Shown here piece by piece: positions 46,301 to 61,524 of a stretch of 64,000 nt of DNA. A model generated the notes under the pieces. That model saw only the letters and a list, made by a program, of their open reading frames with translations. It was not told the origin of the DNA and searched no databases. Every line of letters starts with the position of its first letter. The first letter of the stretch is position 1. Source of the stretch: Malaya genurostris (Eukaryota; Arthropoda; Insecta; Diptera; Culicidae); NCBI RefSeq assembly GCF_030247185.1, contig NC_080572.1, positions 40,888,896 to 40,952,895 on the forward strand, written 5' to 3'. A program made the position numbers and the translations under genes.

Positions 46301-48030
46301 ATTGGCACAGCTTCATTGAAACATGTCTTACCTTTTTTTATTAGGGAAATTTATACAAATTCCGTTAGATTTATTCGCGTAGTTCACAAAAACAGGCTTC
46401 AGCACTTACGTCAAATATTATTGCACTTACGTCAAATAATATTGCCCCACACCAAATTATCAACTAAAACTCATTTGAACTTGATTATTAGTCACTTTGT
46501 GGAACAACTGTTAGGAGAGCAAAAACTACAAGGATCAGCCACATGGAGTTGTTCGAGCCATTGATGTGGAACAAGGCAATCAAAATTTCTAATGATCTAC
46601 AACCAAACAGTTCAATCCAATCCAATATCCCAAATGTATGCAATTATATCTTTGTACATACCTGCGATACTATTTTGATATTAAAACTTCTCTTCGCCAA
46701 GCTTGTGTTTAAGTTTTGTATGCAAGCAGTTATTTTTATAGCGTTAAGTTTCTCTACCATTCTGCGATTTCGGTTGAAGCGATAAACTTTTTCTCATTAT
46801 CAATCGAGTTCATCTTATATAAATTAGAAATTAATCTTAAGCACTCAAAATTTACCCTAGGGTAGATGTCAATTTATCAGGCGAAACGACATTACATGGA
46901 ATTTCATCCGAGCTTGCATGACACAAGATCAGAGCATACCAATTAAAGCTTCAAATCGTTTTATGGCACTTTTTGTCTTGCTATCTAGCTACAACCAACC
47001 TCTAGCATGCTACGCGTAAGACTGAAACGTTAGCTATAATTTCGCTTCTACATATTTATAGATTCGCGTACTTCCAACAGCTTCGCTTTTGCATCGATTC
47101 ACCAATCAGAGCGATGCTTTCCCTTTGATATATCGCTTACTCCTTCAAAACCGTCGTCTATGGCAGGGAAATCCGATATGCCGGAGATTTTTAGCAGGCA
47201 AAATAGGACACTCCTCGCTAGTAATCAAAATTTCAATCATTTATAATTTAAAATACGTGGCTTGATACATTCAAATCGAATCGTAGAAATATTTCCAATC
47301 AAATAATGAAATAATATTAATAATTGATACAAAATATACTGAGCTGTGAGTGTTTGAAACCTGACCACATTTCTACGTGTATTTTTCCTTGAGTTTCTAA
47401 TTTGCACCCCTATATAGAAAATAAATATGTGTTCCACATCAAAAATACTTTTTGGTACAGGCCAAAAAAAAAAACCCAATATCAGTATCGAGCTAGCTTG
47501 AAATGATAGATACCGGCTCATCTATATACGTGAAAAGTGAGTTTTGTCGTTTCCAACTACAACCACTAGCCAAACACATTTTCATTTTTAATCAGAAATA
47601 TTCAGTAAAATACGTTTATTCACTGAAATTGCCATTCTACCTAATCAAAATTTTTGAGGGTCGACTTTTTCATATATTGAAAAACTTTCAAAAAAATAAT
47701 GAAAAAAAACTTAATAGTTAAATAATTAACATTAAGGTTCGGATAGTAAATGGCAAACGACCTTTGCCTTTACTTTCTGACATATCAGAGACTCGGATGA
47801 CTCGTATCGCTAAGATACCTAAGTTCGACTCCTATGGTAGTAGGTGAAAGTTTAGATGCGAGAAGCCTTCTGCTTACTTAAATGACCCTTGTCACGTCTC
47901 ACTTTTCCGCACTTTATTCTTCACATCCTTGCTCTTCCTTGAGTACTGTGGCTCATATTCTTTCTCTTCTTATAATTTCTAGTTAGTTTGATATCGTTAA
48001 AAACCGAAAAAAAATTAACAAGGAAACTAA
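46301..48030. other. Unassigned AT-rich DNA
   Basis: About 1.7 kb with short frames of 72-94 codons, none with a domain. A tRNA-like stretch with AGTTCGACTCC near 47825 has no clear cloverleaf. Confidence 0.35.
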
Positions 48031-48077
48031 ATGCTTTTCGAAATCATTAAAATAAAAACACCGAAGAGTATTCATGT

Positions 48078-48242
48078 CCCGGGTTGGCGGTTCAATGCAT
48101 AGGACGCTGGTCGTACAAGCCAGTTGTCGTATGTTCGAGCCCCGACCTGGAAGGGTTCTTAGTGTCAGTAGGATCCATAGTACTAGCCATGCAATGATTT
48201 TGTATACCAAGTACAAAAGGAATGTAATGCCAAGGCTTTGCT
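48078..48242 (+). mobile_element. tRNA-derived SINE, copy 2, with target duplication
   Basis: Begins CCCGGGTTGGCGGTTCAATG with B box GTTCGAGCCCCGACC and ends AATGTAATGCCAAGGC. AGAGTATTCATGT flanks it exactly (48065-48077, 48243-48255). About 45 bases are missing internally relative to the copies at 31722 and 57676. The flanks ACACCGAAGAGTATTCATG / TAAAAAACA belong to a repeat A fragment, so it inserted into repeat A. Confidence 0.85.
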
Positions 48243-48540
48243 AGAGTATTCATGTAAAAAACATTTGTCCGCAGTTGCAAATTTTTTTCTCAATCAGAAA
48301 TGTAAAACGGAATTAATCTGCAGATAAAATTTATATCTTAAGCCCCGAGCCATGATCGCATGAAAGTTTTGGCCGAAAAACTGCCCAAATATAGTCTTGA
48401 ACATGCGACCGGGATATCAATTGCTTCAGTCATACCAAGAATGAATTATTATCAAAGAAACAATTTGTAATTTTCTCAATCTCAAATAATTTGATAGCGT
48501 CTAAGTTAACAACTGATTTAAACTCTGTAAGCCCACCATC

Positions 48541-51530
<2,990 letters not shown>

Positions 51531-53126
51531 TATATATATAATAAAAAATAGGTATAGAATTCGCTCAAACTTTCGAAAATTTTTCCGAGGCCCGGAGGGC
51601 CGAATGACATATACCAATCGATTCAGCTCGACGAACTGAGCAAATGTCTGTGTGTGTGTGTGTGTATGTGTTTGTGTCTGTATGTGTGTTGTCAACTAAG
51701 AGGTCGAGATCTCAGAGATGGCTGGGCCGATTTTGATCAAACTAGTTGCAAATGAAAGGTCTCCCCGTCACCCAAAACGCTATTGAATGGTTTTGAGATC
51801 GGATGTTTACTTTTTGAATTATTCGAAGTTTTATGTCAAAATTTTCAGTTTTTTGACAGTATCTGTCACAATTGACCTTGAAAACAGAATATGTTTTCAG
51901 ACTTAGATTCCGCACGATAATACCTATTCAACAAGCCATAGATTGTTAAAATCCGTCCATTTTTAACGGAGATATCGAAATTTTTGTGTAAACGACTTTT
52001 CCCCCTATTCCAGCAGTAGGAGTTTTGAGCGCTGTATGACAAAGCAATGCTTGGGAACAACGGAAAACACGATTTTTTATTCTGTTACATACAATTGTTT
52101 CTAAGTACCAAAAAGACTGTGTACAGCATCCTTTTTCATGACAATTTGCCTCGGACCGATTTTAGCACGGCTCGTTTTTGGCAACATAATCGTTCGAATA
52201 TGACATATATAAACCAGATGAAGGCAGATTTTTTTTTAATTATATTGTTTTAAACTACTCACAGCAATAAATGCTGGAAGAATATAACATCCATATACCA
52301 TTCGAATCAGTTCGTCGAGACCAGCAAATGCGTGTGCCTAAATAATTCCACTCAATTTTCTCGGAAAATTTCTTTTCTACAAATTCAGATTCATACGAAA
52401 ATTCGTATGCTCCCAAACAAAGTTCCTGAATTATGTTTGGTTCCGACCTCTGGTTCCGGAACTACAGGATGATATATGAAACGAAATCAAAATTGTGTAA
52501 CTCATTCTTCTCGTAGATGGCTGAACCGATCTAAGATTCAAATGAAATCTAAGAATCATCTAAGATGCAAATGAAAAGGTTCAAGATTCTTTAAAACATC
52601 TTGATTTTCAGTCAGATCCAACTTCCGGTTTCGGAGATACAGGGTGATTGGTATAAAAATGTCTATTCCACATAAATTAATCAGGTTTATCGGATTAGCA
52701 GATTTGGATAGCCGATAAAAAAATTAACTTTTTTCAGTTTTAGTGGTATTCAGTTGTCGATTCAGAAGGCACCTAAAAATTTAATTCGTGCTATGATTTC
52801 TCAAAGATGTCTTCACTGATTTTCAAATATTTTGAAACAAATGTAAACTACAGCTATTCAGGTGAATTTATCTGACTTCGGCCATACCGATTTTAGAATT
52901 CCGGTTCCAGTATAAAATCGTTTCTCAAAGCTCAATCGTTTTCTCAAAAAAGCCTAATCAAATTACAGAAACAAAAATTCAAATTGAATTAAACTCAAAT
53001 TAAATACAAAATTAATTAGTTTTATACATACATACAAAAATTAATGAATTTTATCCAATTAAGCCTCCAAGTTGTACTCAAAACTGTAATTAATTCGTCA
53101 TATGGCCATACGAATCGGTTTGGGTT
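51531..53126 (-). repeat. Repeat A, copy 4, inverted, outer end missing
   Basis: Reverse complement of copy 3 from its inner end (CGGCCCTCCGGGCCTCGG-like block near 51585-51605) out to CATACGAATCGGTTTGGGTT near 53125, where it stops about 320 bases before the expected outer end. Junction to copy 5 at GGGTTGAATGGTTTTG with a short overlap. Confidence 0.85.
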
Positions 53127-55026
53127 GAATGGTTTTGAGATCGGATGTTTACTTTTTGAGTTATACGAAGTTTTATGTCAAAATTTTCGGTTTTTTGACA
53201 GTATCTGTCACAATTGACCTTGAAAACAGAATATGTTTTCAGACTTAGATTCCGCACGGTAATACCTATCCAACAAGCCTTACATTGTTCAAATCCGTCC
53301 ATTTTTAACGGAGATATCGAAATTTTTGTGTAAACGACTTTTCCCCCTATTTCAGCAGTAGGAGTTTTGAGCGCTGTATGACAAAGCAATGCTTGGGAAC
53401 AACGGAAAACACGATTTTTTATTCTGTTACATACAATTGTTTCTAAGTACCAAAAAGACTGTGTACAGCATCCTTTTTCATGACAATTTGCCTCGGACCG
53501 ATTTTAGCACGGCTCGTTTTTGGCAACATAATCGTTCGAATATGACATATATAAACCAGATGATGGCAGATTTTTTTTTAATTATATTGTTTTAAACTAC
53601 TCACAGCAATAAATGCTGGAAGAACATAACATCCATATACCATTCGAATCAGTTCGTCGAGACCAGCAAATGCGTGTGCCTAAATAATTCCACTCAATTT
53701 TCTCGGAAAATTTCTTTTCTACAAATTCAGATTCATACGAAAAGTCGTATGCTCCAAAACAAAGTTTCTGAATTATGTTTGGTTCCGACCTCTGGTTCCG
53801 GAACTACAGGATGATACTTGAAACGAAATCAAAATTGTGTAACTCATTCTTCTCGTAGATGGCTGTACCGATCTAAGATTCAAATGAAATCTAAGAATCA
53901 TCTAAGATTCAAATGAAAAGTTTCAAGATTCTATGAAACATCTTGCTCTTCAGTCAGATCCAACTTCCGGTTTCGGAGATACAGGGTGATTGGTATAAAA
54001 ATGTTTATTCCACATAAATTAATCAGGTTTATCGGGTTATCAGATTTGGATAGTCGATCAAAACATTTAACTTTTTTCAGTTATAGTGGTATTCAGTTGT
54101 CGATTCAGAAGGCACCTAAAAATTTAATTCGTGCTATGATTTCTCAAAGATGTCTTCACTGATTTTCAAATATTTTGAAACAAATGTAAACTACAGCTAC
54201 TCAGGTGAATTTATCTGACTTCGGCCATACCGATTTTAGAATTTTGGTTCCAGTATAAAATCGTTTCTCAAAGCTCAATCGTTTTCTCAAAAAAAGCCTA
54301 ATCAAATTTCAGAAACAAAAATTCAAATTAAAATAAGCTTATATACAACATTAATTAATTTTATCCAATTATGACTTCCGGATCTCGAATTACATGATGG
54401 TGAATTTTTAAAATTTGAACCGATATAGAAGATGACAATCCCGAAAAGCTTCAAAGTTGGACTCAAAACTGTTGTAATTTATTCGTCATATGGCCATACG
54501 AATCGGTTTGGGTTATGCTGGTTCCTGAATACCGGCTCTGGAAGTACCTTAAATTACCGTAAACTCTAAAGTGGAACTTACATATCATGGCATGTTTAAT
54601 CAATTATCACACTTCTAGATTCAAATTCGATCCGATTTGCAGTTTCGAGTAATGAGTTACAGAGTAATGAGTGAATAAAATCTCAAATTGCCGCTTAATT
54701 CGACGGTCATTAAAATATTGTCATGAAAACTTAAACACCGTAGAATATTCATACAAAAACCCGGGCCCCTCCCGAAATCAAAAACAGATATATAATTATT
54801 CAGAAGGTCTCAGACAATAATGTAATACAATAACAGTTCCAGTGGAAAAGTTTAAAGTGTCTGTTAAAAACACCCGTAAAAAGCACACTGAGAATTTGTT
54901 CCATATGCAATCTTCAGTAACATTATTTTTTTATCTTTGGGCCCCTCCCGAAACGGAATCCTGGGTACGGACCTGTTGCGGATTGATAAAAAAGGTATCA
55001 TCTCACTGCTAGGTGGATTAAACACG
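53127..55026 (-). repeat. Repeat A, copy 5, inverted, inner end missing
   Basis: Starts at GAATGGTTTTGAGATCGGAT, a point ~250 bases inside copy 4, and runs the same way, so copies 4 and 5 form a tandem duplication of about 1342 bases (for example GAGCGCTGTATGACAAAGC at 52029 and 53371). It continues past the point where copy 4 stops, to the outer end AGGTGGATTAAACACG near 55026. A truncated MITE interrupts it at 54760-54975. Confidence 0.85.
54760..54975. mobile_element. hAT-like MITE, copy 2, one end lost
   Basis: Matches 33432-33685: CCGGGCCCCTCCCGAAATCA, AGATATATAATTATTCAGAA and ATCCTGGGTACGGACCTG. The first ~30 bases, including one terminal repeat, are absent. It interrupts repeat A copy 5 between ATATTCATACAAAAA and TGCGGATTG. 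Confidence 0.7.
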
Positions 55027-55032
55027 TTTTTT

Positions 55033-55565
55033 AATAAAATTCCGGTTCTTTTTTGATCATAAGGTATAAAAGAAACAATAGTGGTCCAATATTACTTCCT
55101 TGTGGAACACCAATGTTTTTTGGAGCTAGGTTGCTGCTGTCACTTTCGATGGATACAAATTGTTTTCTATTAGTCAAGTAGCTACGGATAATTGAATTAG
55201 CAATGCCCCTGATCCCATAGCAATCGAGTTTGTCCAAAAGTATACTATGATCTAATGTGTCAAAAGCTTTTTAAAGGGCTAAAAATAATGTACCAACTAT
55301 ATTTTTACTATCGATCACGCTTATAATTTCGTCAACTAATTCAATTATAGCGGTATGTGTGCTAGAACCTTGTCTGAAGGCATATTAGAATTTAATGAGG
55401 ATATTATGCTTACTTAGGAATCCGATAAATCTAGTGACTAGAAGTTTTTCAAATATTCTGTTAAATACGGACAATGTAGCTATAGGACGGTAATTATTAC
55501 AATCACAACGGTCACCCGATTTGAACACAGGAATGATTTTAGTCAATTTTGTCGTCTCGTACACC
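55033..55565 (-). pseudogene. Reverse-transcriptase fragment of an L2/CR1-like non-LTR element
   Basis: Minus reading: TKIIPVFKSGDRCDCNNYRP, IATLSVFNRIFEKLLVTRFI, then FRQGSSTHTAIIELVDEIIS, FLAL-stop-KAFDTLDHSILL (motif A: the catalytic Asp is replaced by Ala and a stop follows), YLTNRKQFVSIESDSSNLAP and GVPQGSNIGPLLFLLYL (motif B). The rest is missing: after LLFLLYL the sequence joins ATGATCAAAAAAGAACCGGA (55040-55060, reversed), a piece of mariner non-coding end. Clade from memory of similar blocks. Confidence 0.75.
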
Positions 55566-55673
55566 ATTCTGTAATATCTTCAATCATATTCCAGTGCTAT
55601 CCTTCCAAAAAAGAAAAAATGTCCTCACTTTGGATACTGATATATGATTTTTTTCTGTTTTGAATATTTTCAG

Positions 55674-55838
55674 TATATTGGACGATTTCGTCTGATTCGC
55701 CTGAATGACTCCTTCGGTGAATTCAATCTATCAAATGTAGTTTTGGTCCAGTCCCTTCCAAAGCAGACGAAAAGCTTCGAACTGATCACAGACGACGAAT
55801 CTTCGGAATATAGATGGGCAAAGGCTGTACACTTTTGA
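55674..55838 (+). CDS. Candidate host terminal exon, product unknown
   Basis: A T-rich run ending TGTTTTGAATATTTTCAG at 55673 is a strong acceptor. The next base starts a codon, and 54 codons follow: YIGRFRLIRLNDSFGEFN, LSNVVLVQSLPKQTKSFELI, TDDESSEYRWAKAVHF, then TGA at 55836-55838. The reading is free of the stops that crowd the surroundings, and its codon use looks coding. The alternation of strands followed by W..AV near the end is reminiscent of the end of a PH domain, but I do not claim this. No polyadenylation signal follows closely. It could be a real last exon of a plus-strand gene or a decayed one. Confidence 0.4.
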   Translation, partial: YIGRFRLIRLNDSFGEFNLSNVVLVQSLPKQTKSFELITDDESSEYRWAKAVHF

Positions 55839-55849
55839 TGCGAATCATT

Positions 55850-57597
55850 GATTATTCAAGAAACAACACAATATTGTTATTTTATCCCAATGGAAAAAAA
55901 AATATTAACGAAATCTGTAAAATAGCTCCTTTCTAGCACTGTGTATAAAAATGGAACATCTCAATCCAAGCAGAAATAACTTCAATCCCAGACGTAGCTC
56001 ACTGCTCATAAGACCATCATAACTGGTTGGAAGCAGCGGTTGTAAACAAAAATTATGATTGACATTGTCAAGTCACGGCTGTGTGCCTCCCAGAATGAAA
56101 CAACAACTGTCCAACATGGCAGTTGCAGTCGGACCGGTTGAAACACACATCTTTGGCCGTCTAGTGCAGATGCAACCTCGTCGGCGGCGGCTTATTTGTC
56201 CAGGTCCTCGCGCTCGAGCTGCAATTTACGGTTCTCTGTGTCAGCAGTGATGCACTCAGTGAACACAGTAGCTGGCATCCATTACCACCGGCTGGATTAC
56301 CGCGAATCGTACATCAGCTTACAGCATCTGACTGTCGGTTCTTATTTTCGCTCCTGTCGGGTCGAATCTCACCGCAGATTTACTGCCCTTTCTTCTACTC
56401 GGCTTTAGCTCAGCTGGACACAGTGTGAGTGCGAGGAAGGTCGCTACACCAACGCCACCAAGCAGTGGTAATTTTTCGCGATACGATTTGTTTTTTTTCT
56501 TCTTCAATCGTTTCCCGCGACTGAACTTTCTCACAGCCCTCAGAGATCAAATCGGAACAACGCTTTGGGTCTTAATGCCAAGTGATCCATTTTGGGGAGA
56601 CTGCGCGTTAGGCCAGTCAGTATTCCACACCTGAATTCAATACCATCAAGATTGGACCGAGCTAGCATTTTACGCCAGAAAAAAAAATTAAAAAAATCGT
56701 GCCCTCGTGCGCACCTAGATTTAGCGCTGAAATAAACTAGCCAAAGCGTGCTCCTCTATTGTGCAGTACAAACTAGCCACCGGTTGATAACTGCGCGGTA
56801 TTCCCCCCGAACTTGTACTGAAGAATGGACAAACCCTTGCGATGCTGATAAGAGACAATATGTTCGCGTGTGGGTGGTTCATGACCGGAAGCTACTCGCA
56901 GCAGCCAGAAAAGAGGCAGTAACAAAAGTACAAAGACCTTTCTTCTGACTGTCAGCACTGTAGGAGTCTGCAAAATGAGATTAAATAGTACGGCGGGCCA
57001 GCCAGAAAGCTTCAAATTGTACAAACGAGCCCCGTGGGTGAAAGATTGCATTTCTATTTTTCAACGATAGTAGAACAGTTTATGTGCGGTTTCTTCTACC
57101 TATTCAAGACTTTGCTGTTTGTCTTTTTTTCCCGGTGGCCTGTATGTGGTTTCGTATTGAGAAGAATCGCTTACACTCATCGCTTCTGCTCTCACTCACG
57201 GTGTGTGTGTGTGTGTGTGGCCGTTTCCTCCTTTTTGCTCGAAACCAGATGAGGTTCTCAATTGCCGTTATTTCGTTCTTGGATTTGTTTGGAAATTCCC
57301 TAGTTGCAACAAAGTGTATCTACACTGAGAGTGTTGTTAAAGTCCAACAGTGGAATCCATAATTGCTGCATTTCATCGGACAATGTCCTAGCAAGTGAAT
57401 TATCCAAAATACACGGAGAACTTAAAATTAGTTTGGTTACGAAAAAAATCAGTCTTGGCAGTTTTCTTCGCTACTGCTAAATAAATCTTCGAGAAAAAAC
57501 GTCAGTAGATTTATAAAAATGTGCCGAAAAATCTGATATTTCTCGTTTAAATTTCAATTTAACGACAGCGAATAAAACTTTTTTTTTCGTTTCGCAG
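55850..57597. other. G+C-richer unique-looking DNA
   Basis: About 1.75 kb with many overlapping frames of 60-92 codons on both strands, none with a recognised domain. 56050-56450 and 56750-57300 are richer in G+C than the repeats around. A short GT tract is at 57203-57218. Possibly promoter or untranslated sequence of a host gene. Confidence 0.35.
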
Positions 57598-57630
57598 CAT
57601 TGGCTGTTTTCCTAAGATTGCAAATTGTCG
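57598..57630 (+). other. Candidate 33-base microexon
   Basis: TTTTTTTTTCGTTTCGCAG is a strong acceptor at 57579-57597, and GTAAGTAT at 57631-57638 is a near-consensus donor. The 33 bases between are a multiple of three. In two of three phases they are open: IGCFPKIANC or LAVFLRLQIV. No conservation data; inference from the two splice motifs. Confidence 0.4.
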
Positions 57631-57675
57631 GTAAGTATCCTGAATTTTGTTAGTTAAGACAAGTAAAAAAATAAG

Positions 57676-57862
57676 CCCAGGTTGGCGGTTCAATGCATAG
57701 GGCGCTGGTCTTACAAGCCAGTGGCATTTTCGAGCCTCAACCTGGAAGGATTCTTAGTGTCAGAAGGATCGTAGTACTAGCCATACAACGATCCTGTACG
57801 CTATGAATTGACTGTCGAAACAGAAAGGCCAAATTTCACAAAAGGAAGGTAATGCCAAGATT
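57676..57862 (+). mobile_element. tRNA-derived SINE, copy 3
   Basis: CCCAGGTTGGCGGTTCAATG (A-box region), a mutated B box TTTTCGAGCCTCAACC, and the end GGTAATGCCAAGATTCTC. The body CAGAAAGGCCAAATTTCAC matches copy 1. No sure target duplication (AAAAAAATA on both sides is weak). Confidence 0.75.
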
Positions 57863-57869
57863 CTCAAAA

Positions 57870-58361
57870 AAAATATTCAAAATTGCTAAACTCGATTTGT
57901 TGTTTAAAATTTTATAAATCTAACCAAAACATTGGGGGATTCAAGTAAGTTTGCAGATGATTGTGGAGCGTATAATGAGCAGTCACTTTGAACTCAGACA
58001 CGCTTCTCCTACGTTTAGCCATACTTCAGGTTGGTTTCAGCAATATTTTTTATGAATTTCAATTGATTCCTATCAACTAATTCTTTTGATGTATTACTAT
58101 CAACAAAAACTACAACTGGATTGGGAATAAAGTTGAAAGATCAAATTGCCGGCACTTCCGGCTCCGAAGATATAACCGCACTTTTTCTTTACGCTTGATC
58201 TTCTCGGAGCTGAGTGAAGCGGCTTGAGCAAGATTGGGCTGATTTGAAAGTTATTATCGGTGATGGTTAATGAAATTCTAAGCACAAATGGCTGTTACTT
58301 CCGGTTCCGGACATGTGATCTTACTTATACGATGACCGACAAATCTTAGTTTAAATGTATA
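57870..58361. other. Unassigned DNA with repeat A-like blocks
   Basis: CACTTCCGGCTCCGAAGATA and TTACTTCCGGTTCCGGACAT resemble repeat A modules at 58145-58320. No gene. Confidence 0.4.
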
Positions 58362-58833
58362 GGGTAAGGGCTCCCTATTTCATCTCATTTGTAAGAGCGT
58401 CGCCTCAAAACCCCGATTTAGCCACTAAAATCACTATAACTTTTTCATATTACTGCTTCATTCGCTTTGCTCCACGTTGAGAATTAATTATGAAGTCATC
58501 TAGCATTCAATGGTAGTGTAATTGTGGGAAATAGTGATCATGTTTTGAGACGAATCGATTAGTAGATAATCAGAAACATGATGAACTGTAAATCTTGAGA
58601 CGAAAATGTGTCCTAAAATGAAAAGTGAGTTTATTTTATATGAAAAAAACGATCACCGAAGAATTTAAAACCATTTCTTTCAATGGGAAAGTAAAACAAT
58701 AGCTTTTATCATCATTTTAAAACATTTCACAGTTTGGTTCAGGTAGGTTGTAAAATATTATTCATGTTCAAAGTAATGAGATTACGGGATGAGATGGAAA
58801 TAGGAGCTCAGATGAAATAGGAAGCCGTTACCC
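58362..58833. mobile_element. 472-base MITE with TA duplication
   Basis: The ends read GGGTAAGGGCTCCCTATTTC and, reversed, GGGTAACGGCTTCCTATTTC, about 26 bases of inverted repeat. TA flanks both sides (58360-58361, 58834-58835). No ORF. Probably a Tc1-mariner-type or similar MITE. Confidence 0.75.
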
Positions 58834-58835
58834 TA

Positions 58836-59649
58836 ATTGTTGATGCTTTTGGTTTCGAAAACGTCGTCGAATATGCGACGTAAGTACTGAAGTACGTTTT
58901 TTTAACTTTCCGAATCAATGTGAATGAATTTGTGTCAAGAATCAGCCATTTGAGCTGAGATTATCTTAATAAAAAAAATATTTTCTATGAGACTGTTTGA
59001 ATGACAAGAGAAAAGAATTATCATACCATTGAAGGAATTAGGAAGAGATTCTTTGTATTCGGTTCTCCAAAAAATTGCATATCATAAATAAACCTTGTTT
59101 GTTGAAATTTTTTCAGGTACGTAAAAACTTTCCGAAATACGTATTTGTATTGTGAAGTTTATTATACATGTTCAAAGTGTTCTGGAATACATAGTGAATG
59201 TGTGACGTGATATATAGTGGAATTCAATGATAGTAAAATATTATTCTAGTGAATTTGTTCTACTAAACGCTCAAGTGACGAATAAGTGACACGGGTGGAG
59301 GTTTCCAGGGTGGGCTTTACCAGGCCATCAGTCAATTGAATTAGTAATTTTTCATCCGTATTATGGTAAACTAATCGGTTTTTGTCCTGCCTTGTTGTAT
59401 AGTCTCTCATGTCTGAAGGGGTACAAACGATTATTACTTTAGTGTTCCTTAATTAGTATCGAAAAATTTTGTCTATTTTGGGTTTTTTTTCTATTTTTTC
59501 TTATATGAGTCAATGTTACACATTATAATATATCAGAAATGATATAAAAAATTGAATCAAAATTATAAAAAAGGATTACTGATTTTTAAAACGTTTCCTC
59601 AGTTGAAGTTCGTTTTCTCTATTCATTGCTTCATGTCCATATGAAAAAC
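58836..59649. other. Unassigned AT-rich DNA with a joined splice motif
   Basis: No gene. GAAATTTTTTCAG/GTACGT at 59104-59122 joins an acceptor and a donor directly. Confidence 0.4.
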
Positions 59650-60099
59650 AGAAATGAAAATGAATTTTGAAATTATTAAATGTTCATGGTTTGCATACAA
59701 CTTACACAATACAAATTCTGAAGAAAGAACATTACATGTACAAAGCGCACTGTCTAATGAGAAAATACTAATTTCTATACACAGATTAAAAAGAAAACAT
59801 TCAATACAAACTTTCTGCCGTATGTATACCCAGCCCTGTGCCAAGGTTTGCTGTAACAACCAATTTCGAGATAGATTGGAACGCTCCGTAAATAACGCTA
59901 CTACTTTTCTCGAACGCCTCGATAATTTACAACTGGATTTAACCAACCTCTTCGAGTCAATATTTGAAGACAACAACAAACGACCCCGCACCAGTAGTAC
60001 TAGCCACCCTTCTATTGTACAACCAGAAAAAATCGCCAAAATTGACGCAGCAGTAAACAATCGTCCCACCAATGACATCCCTGCGTCATGTACCACAAA

Positions 60100-61355
60100 T
60101 TTGGAAAGTATTGCTTCTCATTCAAATTTCACTGTGATGTATCTAAGCTTTTTGAAATAATCGTTTTGGACTTCATTACCCACAACTGCTCTAGTTACAT
60201 ATCTTCAACTCAACACGGTTTTATGCCAAAACGATCCACATCTACAAACCTGGTATGTTATACATCCTACGTAATTCAGTCGCTACAGGCGCGACAGCAG
60301 GTTGACGCCATATATACAGAGTTCTCCGCTGCTTTTGATAAAATAAATCACCAAATAGCTATTGCTAAACTTGACAGACTTGGATTCAATGGATCATTTT
60401 TGAATTGGTTGCATTCGTACCTGATTGGTCGTAGTATGATAACGAAAATCGGAGACTGCACAGCTGCACCTTTTCGAGCTAACTCGGGTGTACCTCAAGG
60501 CAGTCATCTTGGACCCTTTTTATTCTTACTTTATCTGAACGATTTGAACCATTCGATGCAGTGCTTGAAATTATCTTTCACCGACGATTTTAAATTGTTC
60601 CATCTTATTAAAGATCACGAAGATGCCAGATTCCTACATAAACAGTTGGATATTTTCTCCAACTGGTGCGACCTCAATAGAATGGTATTAAACCCATCTA
60701 AATGTTCCGTGATCTCTTTTACTCGCAAACGCACAACCGTAGTATTTAACTATACTATTTCCGGAACTATCCTCAAGCGAGAATCGACTGTAAAGGACCT
60801 GGGAGTCCTTTTGGATTCTAAACTTAGTTTCAAACATCACGTCGAGTATATTACCTCTAAGGCTTCCAAAGTCGAGTCACAAAGAACTTTAAAAGCATAT
60901 ATTGCTTAAAAGCATTATATTGCACACTGGTTCGTTCTGTTCTAGAATACGCTTCTGTCGTCTGGGCCCCCTATTATCAACTGGACATTAATCGCATCGA
61001 AGCTATTCAGCGTAAATTTTTTCGCTTTGCTTTTCGTAGTCTTCCCAACAACCTCCCAAGCTATCAGGAACGCTGTAAACTGATCGATCTACACCTGTTA
61101 TCTGTTCGCCGGTATCTCTCCAGGGCAATATTCTTGACAGATATGTTGCAATCTCAAATTGATTGCCCCGAATTGTTAGGCAAACTAAATTTAAATATTC
61201 ATTCTCGAAATCTTCGATCTCATCAATTCCTAAGAATTCAAACCGCTCGCACTAACTATGGCAATAATGAACCTTTCTCCAGTATGTGTCGTCTATTCAA
61301 TCGATGTTCTCATGTATTTGATTTTACCCTGTCTCGCAATACCATTAAAAAATAA
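60100..61355 (+). pseudogene. Jockey-like reverse transcriptase, partial and inactivated
   Basis: From SKLFEIIVLDFITHN and STQHGFMPKRSTSTNL, through YTEFSAAFDKINH (motif A, catalytic Asp changed to Glu), GVPQGSHLGPFLFLLYLND (motif B) and SFTDDFKLF (motif C, first residues altered from the usual YADD), VLNPSKCSVISFTRKR (motif D) and DLGVLLDSKLSFKHH (thumb). A frameshift near 60870-60910 separates this from ALYCTLVRSVLEYASVVWAP, RIEAIQRKFFRFAFRSLP and the C-terminus RCSHVFDFTLSRNTIKK ending at 61355. The upstream frame 59654-60160 runs out of phase into this region and marks the deletion point. Confidence 0.85.
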
Positions 61356-61524
61356 TCCTTCCAACTCCAATACCTAAATTCTAGGTTTAGCTTTAGGGTT
61401 AATTCAGTATCTAATCCACAAGTTTAGTTTAATGCTCACTTAGTAAGTCTGCTTCCATTCTCTATCGATTATGCAACCAAGAATAATATTCACCATTAGG
61501 TTTGTTTCTAACATCCGCTCGACT

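Noticed and set aside
47800..47850. tRNA-like stretch with AGTTCGACTCC
   Set aside because: No acceptor stem or cloverleaf could be drawn; perhaps a SINE relic.
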